Shown here one piece after another: positions 46,804 to 59,744 of a stretch of DNA of 64,000 nucleotides. Source of the DNA: Dolomedes plantarius (taxonomy: Eukaryota > Arthropoda > Arachnida > Araneae > Dolomedidae); assembly GCA_907164885.2 (NCBI GenBank), contig OU015495.1, forward strand, positions 3,073,308-3,137,307, written 5' to 3'. The translations under genes were made by a program, and so were the position numbers. How positions within the stretch are numbered: position 1 is the first letter of the stretch; the number at the start of each line of letters is the position of its first letter. A model generated the notes under the pieces. That model saw nothing but the letters and a program-made list of their open reading frames with translations, ran no database searches and was not told the DNA's origin.

Positions 46804-48989
46804 TTAAAACGCCCATTTTCGAATATTTCAATGCTAAGCTCAGGTTTCTCGTTTTAATAGATGATTTCTGCTTATTTTTATCTCAACATTTTTTCGAGCC
46901 CACGGTATACAATTTTCGTATTACGAAAAAATTTCAGCAAGACCTACTTTTTACAACAAGGGTGTACAAGTTTTCTATTTTTGCCAATGTTCCACTTAGT
47001 ATATGCCGCGATGTAACTACAACACCTAGTTTTGAAATAAATATTTATATGCATGCTCTATCAAGATATGCGGTAAGCGATCTCTTAAAAAGCCCTCCTT
47101 CATTATTCCCTGATTAAAAATTTATTCCTTAACAGTTCAATGAAATGAAATTGCCCCTCCTTTTTTTTAAGCGTTTTAAAATAAACCTTAATTAATCTCC
47201 TTTCCAAACCTAGAAAATGCAAATTATAAGAATAAATCGATCTCACAAGCCATTATCAACGGTCAGATTTTTTTTTCTTTTTTAAACATCACTTTCACAA
47301 GAAGATGAGATAGAGAATCTCCCAGACACAAGAGATTTTTTATGAATTATAAACGTGCAGAACATGGCAAGATCCCAAGCAAACAATTTATTGAATCTTT
47401 TCCATTACTTTTTGAAAGCAAAAACTATTTACAATCACAGGTCTGTTTCATTACACCCAATAAGACATAATTCATGGTAGGGCACTTGGCTTCGTTGGAG
47501 CCAAGATTAGACACTCTAGCGACAGCAGTGACATAAATCAGACAGAAACCCCCTTCATTCCATGTGTGAAAATCTGGCTTCCTGACGTGCGATGGCGGAG
47601 TACTCTTGAAATAGTCATGGAATGCGAAAACAATTAGTCATTCAGATGAAGCACTATTAAAACGAATGACATAATGTGGTTGGTTAAAAATTGTTTTTCT
47701 CCCAGTAGGCCTAGAACCAATGCTTCGAAGAAGGCACGAGTCCAATAAGGATCTCCAGCCGAAGCTACTCATGATACATGAATTCAAAGTCAGATTGGCG
47801 CACTGAAATCTACAATTTCAGATTTTCGTAAAGATAAGAGATATACACTGTCATGTATTCAAAATTATAGCGTTATGCTAATTGGATTTTAATCAAAATT
47901 CAGGAAACAAAAATATTTTGCATTGTATTTACAGTGGTACCTCGACTACAAGTGTCTCGACTTACGAGTTTTTCTGAGACACGAGCAGTCAGTCTCTCGG
48001 CTGATTTTTTGCCTTGAGTTGCGATAAAATTCGGGTTACGAGCCAGCTTCAGATACCCCACCGATAGTTTGCGGAGGGAACGCCATGTAACGTTCTCGTC
48101 AAATGAGCACGCGAGAAACATATTTACAACCTTTATGTACAATTATTATACAATTATATACGTATTATTGTAAAACTAATTTTTCCAGTCTTAAATCGAG
48201 AGATTAACTCTCAACAATTATCACACGGGGCAGCTTGCTCTGCCCACACAAAAGTCGTCCTCCGAAACCAAACAGCGTCCAACTTCTCATTTCAAAAACA
48301 TTCTGAAAGGGAGGATGAAACAAACCTCATTGGACAATTTTTTTTTATCGAAAACCCCAGCAGATGAAAGTGAGGAAAGCGTGGCGGAAAAGGCAAAAAT
48401 CAGCGAATAAGATTCAATTATCCATTTCGGCCCTTCTCCTCCACCTCCGTCAGCACTTCAAGTCGTCTGATCTCCTCAGTAAATGTTGTACATCAAACTT
48501 CATAAAACAGGTTTATTTTAGCACAGTCTATTGCAGTCATTCCCAAAGTGGTCTATATCGACCCCCAGGGGTCGATATAGACCTGCAAGGGGTCCATGTC
48601 AGTGAAAAAGAAAATTGGGGGTGCATGAGATGTAAATGGTGGTCCAAGAGTTAGACAGGCCGTCACCAAAATTTTGGCGTCCCGTAAATGTAATAATCCT
48701 CCTAACACAGATAGTACCTATGGAGGTATTTACGTAATATGAGTACTTTCTTATAATAGATAGATACATTTCCTTATTATAGGTATTTTTCATAAAATTG
48801 TGTAAAAAATCTATTCACTTTTCGGCCGCAGTACGTTAACTTGTGTTGCGACATCATGGACTTTTGAACTGGAACGGTTAGAGAGAGGGCCAGCAGGTAG
48901 CCATTATATTGAACTTGCCAGTTTCCCAATTTGGCACAGACAAACTGCCAGGATGATGGCCTTTCAGCCTACGTTTAAGATTTAAATGT

Positions 48990-49410
48990 CCTTCACACAA
49001 ACTTTGAAATTAGGTTTGAAGATGTATTGACTATGGAAATACCACAGTGGATGATCAATCCATACGGTGACATTGAAGAAACGGATGTCATGTTACAAGA
49101 AGAACTGATGGGTATAATCACCAACGAAGAACTTAGAGTGCAGTTTAGAAAGGGATATCAACAATTCTGGCTTCAAAGAGACATAGCTGCAACATATCCT
49201 GCATTATGAACTATTCGCGAGAAAGTTTTTGATAGCTTTTCCATCTCCATACCTTGTGGAAAGGGGTTTCAGCGCAGTTGTCAATCTCCTTACAAAAAGA
49301 AGAGAAACAGATTGGAAATCATTCGACGAGGAGATTTAAGGTTAAACCTGACTAAATTGAAGCCGAATATTGAAATTTTGCTATCAAAGCATCAGGCTCA
49401 TCCCATTAAA
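48990..49410 (+). pseudogene. hAT transposase C-terminal (dimerisation) region
   Basis: The frame at 49027-49209 (MINPYGDIEETDVMLQEEL, RKGYQQFW) continues, after a stop in what is normally a Trp codon and a small shift, with ERGFSAVVNLLTKK-like content and RGDLRLNLTKLKPNIE. This is the conserved hAT C-terminal dimerisation block of the ZBED5/GTF2IRD2-like lineage. The N-terminal BED finger and catalytic core are absent, and stops are present. Confidence 0.85.
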
Positions 49411-49508
49411 AGCATCGATTTTGTTGTGTATTTATTCTATGTAAAAATGTTACTAGATTTGCATTTTGTGTCGTTTTAATTAATAAATGTATAACTATAA
49501 AACTCAAC

Positions 49509-49510
<2 letters not shown>

Positions 49511-49552
<42 letters not shown>
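49511..49552. repeat. (TA)n microsatellite
   Basis: About 21 TA units. Confidence 0.95.
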
Positions 49553-49557
<5 letters not shown>

Positions 49558-49613
49558 TTATTTTAAAAATTTTCACTCTACAGTAAACCCTCTCAAAGTG
49601 AATAGCTCTGTGT

Positions 49614-50393
49614 TAGGGATGCGATGTCGATGTTTTAAACATCGATTTATTGAAGCCGATGTTTTTTTAACATCGATGTTTTGCACTCTATGTTTTACGT
49701 TGTTTCGATGTTTTTTTAAATGAAAAAGTACCATATTAAAAAAAATTTACCACGTAGAATAATTTTCACACTCAGTAAATGTAAGTCTGAATTCTGAAAA
49801 GGACGAATACAAAAGGGGGAACGATTCCTTAGCAAACAGACAAATGGCAGTCAACAACCAATGAACTAATCAGAGCGCTTGGAATGTGCCTGACACTCCA
49901 GAACCTTCCATGGGGTTTTATTTTACAAATAGTATATACACGAGTGCAGCCATTTAAGTTTTTGTTTTGTTCTGGTTTTATATAAGTTGACGTTAATATT
50001 ATTAGTAAGATGCCTCCCAAAAGTACCATTTGGAAATATTTTTGCAAAACCTCTGACAAATTGGCAAAATGCAATATTTGCCTAAGTCCCACAAAACTTC
50101 TGGCAATACCACGAATTTATCTGGACATTTGAAGGCAAAACATGGCGATACTTACAACGAGAATTTTGAGTCATCAATGTAGCCCAAGGCAAAAGCAACC
50201 AAATTTTTGTCGTTTGTGTCAGCCCAATCAGAGAGCAAAATTAAATCACCCCCCACGCCTAACCGAAGTAACATTAATGTTAGAGATTACTAAACCAGTT
50301 TTAAAAAATGGATGTTTAAAAACATCGATGGTTTTTGGGCGATGTTTTATTAGCATCGATGTTTTAATATTGAATATCGATGTCGCATCCCTA
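49614..50393 (+). mobile_element. 780-bp hAT element, third level of a nest
   Basis: The ends tagggatgcgatgtcgat and atcgatgtcgcatcccta are flanked by a perfect 8-bp duplication ctctgtgt at 49606-49613 and 50394-50401. Subterminal aacatcgatgtttt motifs repeat several times. A BED-finger remnant lies inside. Confidence 0.93.
50009..50180 (+). pseudogene. BED zinc-finger remnant of a hAT transposase
   Basis: From an ATG at about 50010 the product reads MPPKSTIWKYFCK...KLAKCNICL. After one frame slip it gives LSGHLKAKHGDT, together a C-x2-C...H-x4-H BED finger, the DNA-binding module at the start of hAT transposases. Only this N-terminal module is left. Confidence 0.8.
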
Positions 50394-50745
50394 CTCTGTG
50401 TCAGCCTCAAAAACACTTTTAAAGTTGATGAATTTGTAAAAAACCAGTATTAAGGTAGCAGGGGTCTACCCTAAACAGAAAAAATCGCCACGGGGTCTAC
50501 GGGACAAACAAGTTTGGAGACCTCTGGTCTATTGTATTGTGTTTTTATAAAATATGTTATTTATAAATGCATTTCTCTTATTTAAAAACATGTAACAAAA
50601 AATTGCAGTGTTTTGGGTAGCCGGGAACGGATTAATGGAATTTCAATTCATTTCAATGGGGAAAATTGATTTGACATACGAGTAATTCGAGTTACGAGCT
50701 CCGTCATGGAACGAATTTAAACTCGTAAGAAAAAGTACCACTGTA

Positions 50746-52427
50746 TTTTATTGATTAAGTTCAGAAAGACGAACACTTAGGTAACACCACACGATCTTAA
50801 GATGAGTCTTCAGCAGCACAAACGTGCATGATAGTACAATGCTGCAATACTTTTCCCATATCCATGTAAAACAAACTCAAAGATAATAAATAGTTTTCAT
50901 CCAGACAAAGGGAATCGTTCGCAGTCGGATAGAGCCAGAAATATATTATTCCGTACTTGTAATGCAAAAAGATTAAAGGTTTTGATCATTTCTGTTTGAA
51001 AATTACAAGAAGGTAAAAGTAGATTTAAAATTCCTCTCTTCAACCACCAGTCGAAATGATCACAAAGTTCCGAACAAGGCAAGGCAAGAGCAGCACATGC
51101 TCGCACGCCACAACATAAAAGATCGTGGCTCGAACTACAACTTCAGCAATGCGGTCTGTTCACACTGAATCCGAAACGTTACACAGCGTCACTGCTGAAA
51201 ATTTTCAAACAATCATAGAGCTCAGTTCATTGACCACGTGATATGTCAAAACAATCACAGGTCATGTCAAAAATATGAGCCAACGTAGTAACGTAACACA
51301 ATGCTCTGGATGCAATGTGAACATGCCTATAGTATAGTCACTACTGCTGACAGCAGCTGTGTTCCGTGTAAATACTAATCGTGTATGTCACAATCATATC
51401 TTCGTTTAACCACTTAGCAAAATATATCGAATGAAAGGTGCTAGCATAATAACACTCATTCTTTCACTAGGAGTGATGATTTTCTTAAAGGAATATCGAT
51501 ATACACGTACAATTAGTGATCTACGCGATATGCTAGGAAAACCATGGTAAACTTGAACGCGCTCAAATATACCCACTCCTTTCAATGTTACCACTAATTT
51601 TTTTTCTATAGTGGAGGAATACACCCAGAGAAACAATTTTCATACAAGATTAAATATGTGCAATATTTTTACAAACTGTTCAATTATGATCTGGGACACA
51701 AGCAATGAAAAAAAAAAGGATTATTATTATTAACTATTTATTTATTTTTCTTTTAATTTTTCAAAGATCTTTTTTGCTAGTATTTGCAAAGCTGTCCTGA
51801 TTTATCACTGAACGCAATTAATGCCACGTGAAATCGTGAGTAGTAGAAATTTGCAAACGGAATTTTCTAACAGCATCATTACAGCCGTTAACTTTTCACA
51901 GTAATATTCAATTTATGCATATTTTTGACCAAGAGCGACCACTAAAAATTTCTGCAAAACCGCCTGGATTTATATCATCACCTAAAAGATACAACGTCGT
52001 GTTCTATAACCCAGCTAGCTTTTTCTTATTTTCCATTTCTTTTACGCCAAACCTACCAAACATTGTACATATAGTTCCATTGTGCATGCAAGTTAAATGT
52101 AAAATGGAACAAGAACAAAACAATATAGTCCGCCTGAACCCTCTTCTAAAAAGTATGAATAAATGGAATAGTATTAGTTTACAGCTTAAATGTCCTTCAT
52201 CGTCGTAAGCAGAGCTGCACAACTCGAAATGTGATGAGGGCCATAATACTTTATGGAAATCTGCTACGGGCGGCAAGAAAATAGGATTGATGGGAAAGCG
52301 AAAAATATTTTATCCTACAAAAAAAATAAACTACTGATTATTTAAATAAACATTAATATTCATTAACTATTAATTCCTTCCGCAATACTTTCAAAATTGT
52401 ATTCCGTATTTTTTTAGATATAATCTT
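50746..52427. other. unassigned AT-rich DNA
   Basis: No family-like coding sequence or repeat end was found. It probably belongs to a long upstream filamin intron. Confidence 0.4.
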
Positions 52428-52720
52428 GGGGGCGCGGTGACCCATTTGGCAAAGGCAGCGAGCCAGTGATCTAAACGTCTCTGGTTCGATGCCGGTCACT
52501 GACAAATCCACCGCCGTGTTCACTAATGGCCGTAGGGGCTGCAATGTCCTTCAAGTTCTCAAATTCACCTTTGGAGGTGCGGGGTCAAGTGTTCCGGTCT
52601 CGTCACTTGACTCGGTTTAAAAGTACGGGACTGGCCCATGGATTGGTAATGCTAGTCCATTTATACGGTGCTCCCAGAAATGTAGCCAGCAAAACCGCGG
52701 TGTCATATGGCGGTAAGCAT
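52428..52720 (+). mobile_element. tRNA-derived SINE
   Basis: A box-B-like ggttcgatgcc lies ~65 bp into the element after gcggtgacccatttggcaaa. The body includes ggtgctcccagaaatgtagc, shared with the 38181 copy. The 3' end is unclear, and no target duplication was found. Confidence 0.65.
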
Positions 52721-55310
52721 AATGTCCAAGAAACAGTCTGCCGCATTGGAAGGAAACAAAATATTTATAATCTTCACAAAAGGCGCAGAGTGAGTGTAGG
52801 CCTGATCGTAAGTATTGAAATAACAACGAAAGACAAAGAAAGAGTGAATATTAGTTTTAATAAAGAGTAATCATTAGCAGATCTATACTTAAAAGATGTG
52901 AGAAAATTTGTACAAGACAGCCCTTTTTTTCATTTACAAGAAAACTTACGTTACAAGTACTTAAGAGAAGAAATATCGTTTAGCTTTTAGGATTCTTTTC
53001 CTAGAAGCTAACTTCGCGAATGTCTGTTTCAAAGTAACTTACTTCCATGAATATATTTACATTTTCATAGAAGAAAAAATTGAAAAGGATGAAATATCTT
53101 TCCGACAAGGTTATCCTTCACCCTGAAACGACATGTTTACATCAAGGTGTTGACAGTTTAAGACGGCAGATACCCTTAAGATAAACACGAGTCGTCACGG
53201 TGCATCCGCACGCATCAAACAAAAAGCGTCTCGACATTTCCTCGCTCGTAAAGAACACGTTGCAGAATTTGTCAGAAGCCAATTTCATTTTGTTTCCAGC
53301 CATGAGATTTCAAAACCGCGTAACGACTCAATGATTTTGAATTCGGTTTAATATTTTGAAGCTTTCAAAAGGATTCAGACACAAGATATGAAAAAAAAAA
53401 AAACCTTTTCATTACAAAAAGCATTTCTAATTCTTATTTCTAAAACGTTATTCCCCCAGACCATTATTTTAGACCTATATTTTTCTGTTCATCAAAAAAG
53501 ATTTCAAGCTCCAATTTTCATTGTGCCGAATACTTTTTTAAGCTGGATTATTCAAAGATTTATCTACAGTAAGATAAATACAGGTATATATACAAAACCA
53601 AGTATTATAAAACAGGAGCAAAGATTGGTTAACTTTAATGTATATTGCCAACAACTTATTTCGCTAATGAACTGGGTCTAAATCCCAAAAGGACGTCATA
53701 TTTCATTTCAAGAGGGCGTAATTTGAAAGAAAGCACGCACACACACAAAAAAGTAAAATAAATAAATATATAAAATAAGAGGGGTGGGGGTGAAAATCGA
53801 CGAGATAGAAAAAAAAAGTCGCATTCGAGGTCAAACGGTAAACGATTTCATCAATAAAACCATGTTCATTAACAACAAACAAACAAAAAATGATATGCAT
53901 GAACATTTATATCAATGTGATAATCCGACATTGTGAATTTCGACAGTTCTGGACATCGCCCACCATGAAATAACGGAGGAAAACAATTATTTATACTATC
54001 AAATGGTATACAGGGACACATTTTCACATCGATTTCACATTTATGTTTAAAAAGTTATAGTTTAGAATTTATTTATTCTTTAACACTTTTCAAGCTTAAT
54101 AATGACAAGGCCGGAAAAATATTTCGTCTGTAACTGCATTTTCTACAAAAAATTTATAATGCGTTTATTATTTTTAATCTGCGAGATTTATACAACATTC
54201 GAATATAATTCTTTACCTTAAAAAAAAAGACGCCACGAAAAAAAAAAATCTAAAGAAGAGTATGGAGGAAAAATTGAAAGTAATTTTGCCCCCCCCCCCC
54301 TCACCTCCTCCTTTTCGGAAACAAAAACTAAAAATATATCGTCATAAATGTGGTGTCAGAAGTATATGGCATTACAAGACCCTGACATTTATTTATTACC
54401 TAAAGATGACATCCCTTCAAAAAAGCAGGCTAAAAATAAATATAAAAAATGGCAGTGTACAAAAATAAATTCGAGACAAATAACGGAAAGGAGACGAAAA
54501 ATAGACTTCAGAAATGCAAAATTTAAATTTTCTCCCCCCAGTTTATTTTTAAAGTGTTAAAAACAGGATATTCCACAGACGGAATACCCTCCCAGTTTCC
54601 AACGCTACCTTTTAAAATGGGTCGCAGGATGTTTAAGCACCTAAACAAATTGTTCGATAATGTTCTATAAATGAACAAAAAATATCTGGACACCAGGGCT
54701 GGAAAGAATTTGTATAATAAAACGTCCAATCATAAACGTTAAAAGCGAACAAATACAAGTGAAAGATGCCCCGCCTAAGTGAAAACTAATTAATCTGCAA
54801 TAACGAAAGAGTTATACATGTTAATTAAACAAATTAGTGCAAGGACTTGACAAGATAATCAATTTTAGAGTCAATTTGCTGCGAGCATCGTGGTAATTTT
54901 TAAATATTTTGCCAAATATAGAACGAGAAGCATGTTTTTAAAAGGATCCGAATGACAAAATTGTGATGTATATTACCAATTTTGTTATATATAAAGCCCG
55001 ACATAGAAATCGTGCATGATTTAGCAAACGAATTAAATCTGTAATATTTTCGAAAAAGGAATTTAAGGACATGCCAACAGAGAATCACCATCCACAAATA
55101 TTTTCGCACGAAAAGAAGTATTTATTCCCTTACAGATGACATTTGGAAGAAAGAAAGTCTAGCAAAAGAAAGAAGAAATGCAAGTTTTTATTCGATTAGA
55201 TTTCTCAGAAAGAAAAACAAAAAATCTTGAACTCAATCTTATTCTACATCGTCGCCAATTATTCAGCTGAACTTAACCCAACTTTCTCCAAACTCAAGGA
55301 CGCAACGTAC
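52721..55310. other. unassigned AT-rich DNA
   Basis: Only short unsupported frames; a C tract is at 54289-54300. Confidence 0.4.
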
Positions 55311-55328
55311 CTGAGCGGAGCACCTGGA
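55311..55328 (-). CDS. candidate 18-nt filamin microexon
   Basis: On the minus strand a strong pyrimidine tract and cag precede 18 bases, followed by gtacgt, a good donor. The exon is phase 0 at both ends and would add six codons (SRCSAQ) before the hinge-1 exon, which also starts in phase 0. This is inferred from splice signals alone. Confidence 0.3.
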
Positions 55329-56740
55329 CTGATTTCAAAAAGGAGGAAAAAAATTAAGTGAAGTAGCACAAAACAAAGCAAACAAATGAAAAACATACTC
55401 CATCAGTTTTAGAGATAAAAAGAAAGTTATTGTGTGGAGCGATACGTTCCATCACACACAGAGTCGAAAGCTTAACGTTCAATCAAAACAAAGAGCCGTT
55501 AAATTGATATAAAGTACAATAGAACTTTCCTAAAACTATCTAGTTTCCGTGTTGGCACCAAAATATTCACCATTCAGCGGAATGAAAACCCGAGACTGTT
55601 AAATGGCCAAGTTCAAGTGAAGGGCAAAAGTACAAGAATTTTGACTGTATAACCAAATGTTTCTCGTTTTAAAAATTATAAAATGTGCAATCAAAACGAC
55701 ATAAATTTTAATAAAATATTAATATTTTCCCCAAAAAGTAAATTTCACTGGGTGGAATGCCTCATCAGGCCTTAGCAGCAGTTTCGCAGGAGGTCAGCAC
55801 GAATGTATCTAACGTTATTACTAATAATATACAGCAGGGCCACAATATATTTTCCTGGTTCAAACGTATTTCTCTTGGCGGTCCAGTCTGTAGAGAATTA
55901 AAACTTGTTTACGTTATCGTATAATGTGAACCCGCTTCACACGGCTTCCCGTTTTTCACACGAAATTCTGGTAACGAGCTAGTTTTATTTTCCATTTTTC
56001 CCCCCTCCACAACGGCCAAAACTCTTCTAACTTATTGTGGACTTTATGTATGTACAAATCGCACTAATTAATCAGAAAATAGGTATGGTATTATTTTGGC
56101 TTCTAGTCATTCGTTATCACCATGATGATTTCGCAACGGGCTAGGAGAAAAGACCAAACCCCATCTACATTTAGACGCGAAAAGGATAACGAAAAATTGA
56201 GTTTATAAGAACTGAAAATGGTATATCTTTGCAATTCAGCCTAACTCGAATATCATATAACATTTCAGGAAATATGAAACTACAGTTTCTTACCGCCTTA
56301 TTGCTTCAACGTCTTCACGCCTTATTAGGATTGAGAAATATTTAGTCTTTTAAAGTCCATGAACAGATGTTAGTCAGCCAGAGAGGTTTCCAGTCAAAAG
56401 GTTTCGAGTTGAAGGCACTTAAATTTAGTAAGCTGTGGACCATAAAATGTTCCGGAAGCAATAAAAACTACTGCATCACTATGGAACAGCGCATCGGTAA
56501 CATGTATCGATGCAGGAATGGTTAAGAGTAAATGTGAAGGAGAAAATTTTGAACACGATGAACGCAATAAATACCACACCTCGAAGGAATAACAAGCGAC
56601 GTTTTGTAGTCGTTGGATATTCCCCAAAATGAAATTTCAGACTATGTTTTGACGTGAGTGATTTCACCGATAACAGACATTTTGCAGTTCACTTTGTGAA
56701 AATGAGAAAAGCGAGGCTGAAAGGTGTAACTTTTACTTAC
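55329..56740. other. unassigned DNA
   Basis: No recognisable genes or repeats. Confidence 0.4.
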
Positions 56741-56875
56741 CTTCGATTCACGCGGAGGAAATCACAGCAACAAAACTAGTGAAAAAGTGACCGAAATTGG
56801 CTAAATATGCAAAACTATACTTTTTGATACTCTCCTTCCTTCTTCCATATAGTTGAAATGCCCGTTTAGACTCCT
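56741..56875 (-). other. possible untranslated leader exon
   Basis: On the minus strand cgaag is followed by gtaagtaaaa (56740-56731), a consensus donor. In the phase that would join the microexon, a TGA is reached with no ATG, so it could only be untranslated. Weak evidence. Confidence 0.2.
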
Positions 56876-56882
56876 AGATGCA

Positions 56883-57814
56883 CAGGGTGAAAACTGACAC
56901 TACTCAGAGCCATCTGCAGCGCGATCTATCAGTCGGAATTCTACCAAAATTGATAGAGGGACTAAGGACGACATGGAAAAGAGTTTCCGTGGGAAAGAAA
57001 AAAAAAGTTCCAAAAGTCACCGATAGGGGGAGATATGGTGCTGTTGTTGTCGGCGCACCCGAATATTTGCATAAACGGCAAGTAAAACATCAAAATGCAA
57101 AATCATGACTACGTAGTCGACAGCAGCGCCCGTTTTTTGGGCTATAAAGTGCGGAATCAGTTGCGCCTTCGCTTTACAGAAGAAAAGGTCATCAGTGGCT
57201 TTTTTCCACTTCTATGGCCACCTCTCTCTCTCTGGACCTAACCCATGTGACATTTTACTGTGGGGCTATTTTAAGTCTAAGGTGTATCATGGTGGAGTCT
57301 CGAACTTGGCGGCCCTAAAGGACAACATTTCTCGATCTTTGATGAACATTCCCGGTGACATGTTACGCTTGGCCGTTGAGAGCATAGTGTTCAGGATGCA
57401 ATGTGTCGTTCACCAGGACTGTGGTCTCATTGAAGGAGGGAGAAGTGAATTTCCTGCATAAAGTGGTGTTGCAGTGAATTTTCTTTGTTATTTATTTGTC
57501 TGCTCACAACTTTTTCGGTATTCATCCCTTATCTGTTATAGCCCAAAATACTGGCGCTACTGTCGACTACATAGTCGTGAATTTGTATTTGATGTTTTAC
57601 TTGCCTTTTAAGCAAATTGTCGGGTGCGCCGACAACAACAGCGCCATATCTTCCCCTATTGACGACTTTTGGAACTTTTTTTGTTTTTTTTTTCTCACGG
57701 AAACTCTTTCCCATGTCGTCCTTAGTCCCTCTATCAATTTTGGGGTTAATTCTGACTGATAGATCGCGCTACAGATGGTTCTGAGTGATGTCAGTTTTAA
57801 AAAAAATCACCCTG
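56883..57814 (+). mobile_element. mariner-like element with ~270-bp inverted repeats
   Basis: The ends cagggtga / tcaccctg begin inverted repeats of about 270 bp, sharing for example cactcagagccatctg-type and gtttccgtgggaaag-type blocks. TA flanks the right end and CA the left, so one target base has probably mutated. The centre carries a transposase fragment. Confidence 0.85.
57180..57461 (+). pseudogene. Tc1/mariner transposase C-terminal fragment
   Basis: The segment LSGPNPCDILLWGYFKSK holds the third catalytic Asp in the normal PDL/NPCDxxLWGYLK context of the Tc1/mariner superfamily. VYHGGVSNLAALKDNISRS and a C-terminal VFRMQCVVHQDG-like block follow. The first two thirds are missing, so it is an internal deletion derivative. 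Confidence 0.85.
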
Positions 57815-57816
57815 TA

Positions 57817-59740
57817 CATTCTCAATGTTATAATTTCGTGTCCCTTCCGGTTGTTTATGAAAGTGAAGCACCACCAGTTTTGTACTTAATTTTTTCCCTT
57901 CCTCTTTTTGCTTATATAATACTTACTTGCATACTTTAATATTATCTCTTTCAGTCAAAAACCTTTAAATAAATTTTTATTAAAAATCTATCTCTTTTAC
58001 TGCTCCCTAAAATACTTTTCTTAGAAAAAATTTCGGTATTACGTCAAGCACTACGGGCGAAAATGAAGAATTCTTTAGTGATAGAAGCTTGGTTTATTTT
58101 TATGCAATGTTAGTCCACTTTTTACGTTAAGAGATAATTAAAAATTCTGTCTCTTCAGATGATTCATTTGTAGGAGCCCTATTAAATAAAGAATTCGAGA
58201 TTTTCACTTCAGCATTCCTTGTAATCAGAGAGAAGCACATTTCATGTCTATCACAAAAACCAATACATTAAAAAAAATTCTCGTTAAAAAAGGAGGAAAG
58301 TAGATTTTCCACAATATGGATCAATTCTTTCATTAACAATACTTTTAAATTTCCAATGCAAAGATTTTACTAATCAAAAAGTAATTAACACAATGACTTA
58401 ATCATACATAAAAATGGAAAAATTATTTATCAGTCATTGTCGAAAATAGGATTTGAAACTTTAGGGTGTTAATTCCCTTAAGCTCAAAATCAAGGAGAAT
58501 TTGAATAGAATTAATTAAATAATAGATTCATAGATGATTTAAAATTTAATGAATTATTACATAATTTCAGGGAAATGCTTTTCATTCCAATGAACTATCT
58601 TGAATGAAATAAATCTGTCGCTAAAACGGAGCTTTTAGATAAAAAAAAATTGTCTCCATTTTTTAAAATAAATTTTTTCCTAAGGACAAAATTTTCTGAA
58701 AATCAATTTTTAAAAAAAACTTTAAAATTGATTTAGTGAATGATACAGTTGACTCCGGCAGTTCTGATTTCAACACATCAAGCATGATAGAATAGACCCA
58801 TTGTAATAGGACGAGTATGAGTGATTTCAAAAAGCTTATGGAGAAATTCAGAGACTTCAGCGACATCACTTAAATTTCCTGTAATCAGGGATCACTATGT
58901 GACAAACGACGTTACGCCAGGGAAGAAAAGAAAAACGCAATGGGTCCTTTGTACAGGTGCGAAGGAACTCATTAGCCAGGGATAAAAATATCCAGTGTTA
59001 AAAAAAGAGAGAGGGGTGGGGGGAGACCTAGCAGCACCCAGTGCAATATTTTCCACTAAGAATGGGGGGGGGGGGGAGACTGGTTTTACTCTATTCCTTT
59101 ACGTTAATTTATAAGAACCCAAACTGATTTTATTACTTGAAAGAATCAGACAGGTAACCGTAAAAATCATTATTTTTCTTAACTATTGCCAAATTCTGCA
59201 ATGTTTATAAAAATTAATAAAAAAATAAATAAAAATTAGTGACATGGAAAAAGCTTAAAATTTGCGCTTGGTTTCAGAGCTGATCAGTCATGTGTAATTT
59301 GTCGAAAACGGGAAGAGGATTTTTTAAAAATCTTTTTAATTTAAGTATTCGATGAAAAATTATTCACTCAAACGATAAGAAATATTTTTGGCAGTTAGGA
59401 ATCGCTCGGGAACAAGATAGTTGATGAAAATGCTGCTTTATGGAGTGAAATATGCAAGATAAACGAGACGAAAGGGGGATACGAAGATACAACGAATATA
59501 TCAATAACGTTCTTCGGATTTATATAATTTGAATTACGATAATTCCTTTACGTAATCCTTTACGATTAAGTCCTTTTTCTATAAATTATAAAAATATACA
59601 CATGAAAGGAAAACAAAAAGAATATTTCGCGGATATAATTTTAGGTTAAAATATTTCTTGGTGCATGGTAATTTAATAGGAAAAAAAATCACCGTAGACA
59701 AATCCTGCCGAACGTATCTTTGTGTGAACAACACAGTACT
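57817..59740. other. unassigned AT-rich DNA
   Basis: Contains a G tract at about 59066-59077. No gene found. Confidence 0.4.
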
Positions 59741-59744
59741 CTTA

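Larger units (their letters stand above)
48534..50526 (+). mobile_element. hAT element nested in the Tigger copy
   Basis: The ends are cagtcattcccaaagtgg and, reverse complemented, cagaggtctccaaactt. A perfect 8-bp duplication gtctattg flanks it at 48526-48533 and 50527-50534. It carries the C-terminal part of a hAT transposase and is itself split by another hAT element. Confidence 0.92.
47932..50743 (+). mobile_element. Tigger element, split by a hAT insertion
   Basis: The ends cagtggtacctcgact and aaaaagtaccactg are imperfect inverted repeats flanked by TA, and both subterminal regions carry ttacgag motifs, as in Tigger elements. Only ~800 bp remain without the insertion, so most of the transposase is deleted. 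A tail-like segment (roughly 48300-48400, with KQTSLDNFF-like content on the + strand) is consistent with a Tigger C-terminus. Confidence 0.8.

Noticed and set aside
52526..52870. 114-residue plus-strand frame
   Set aside because: It lies within and beyond the SINE; the protein has no recognisable domain.
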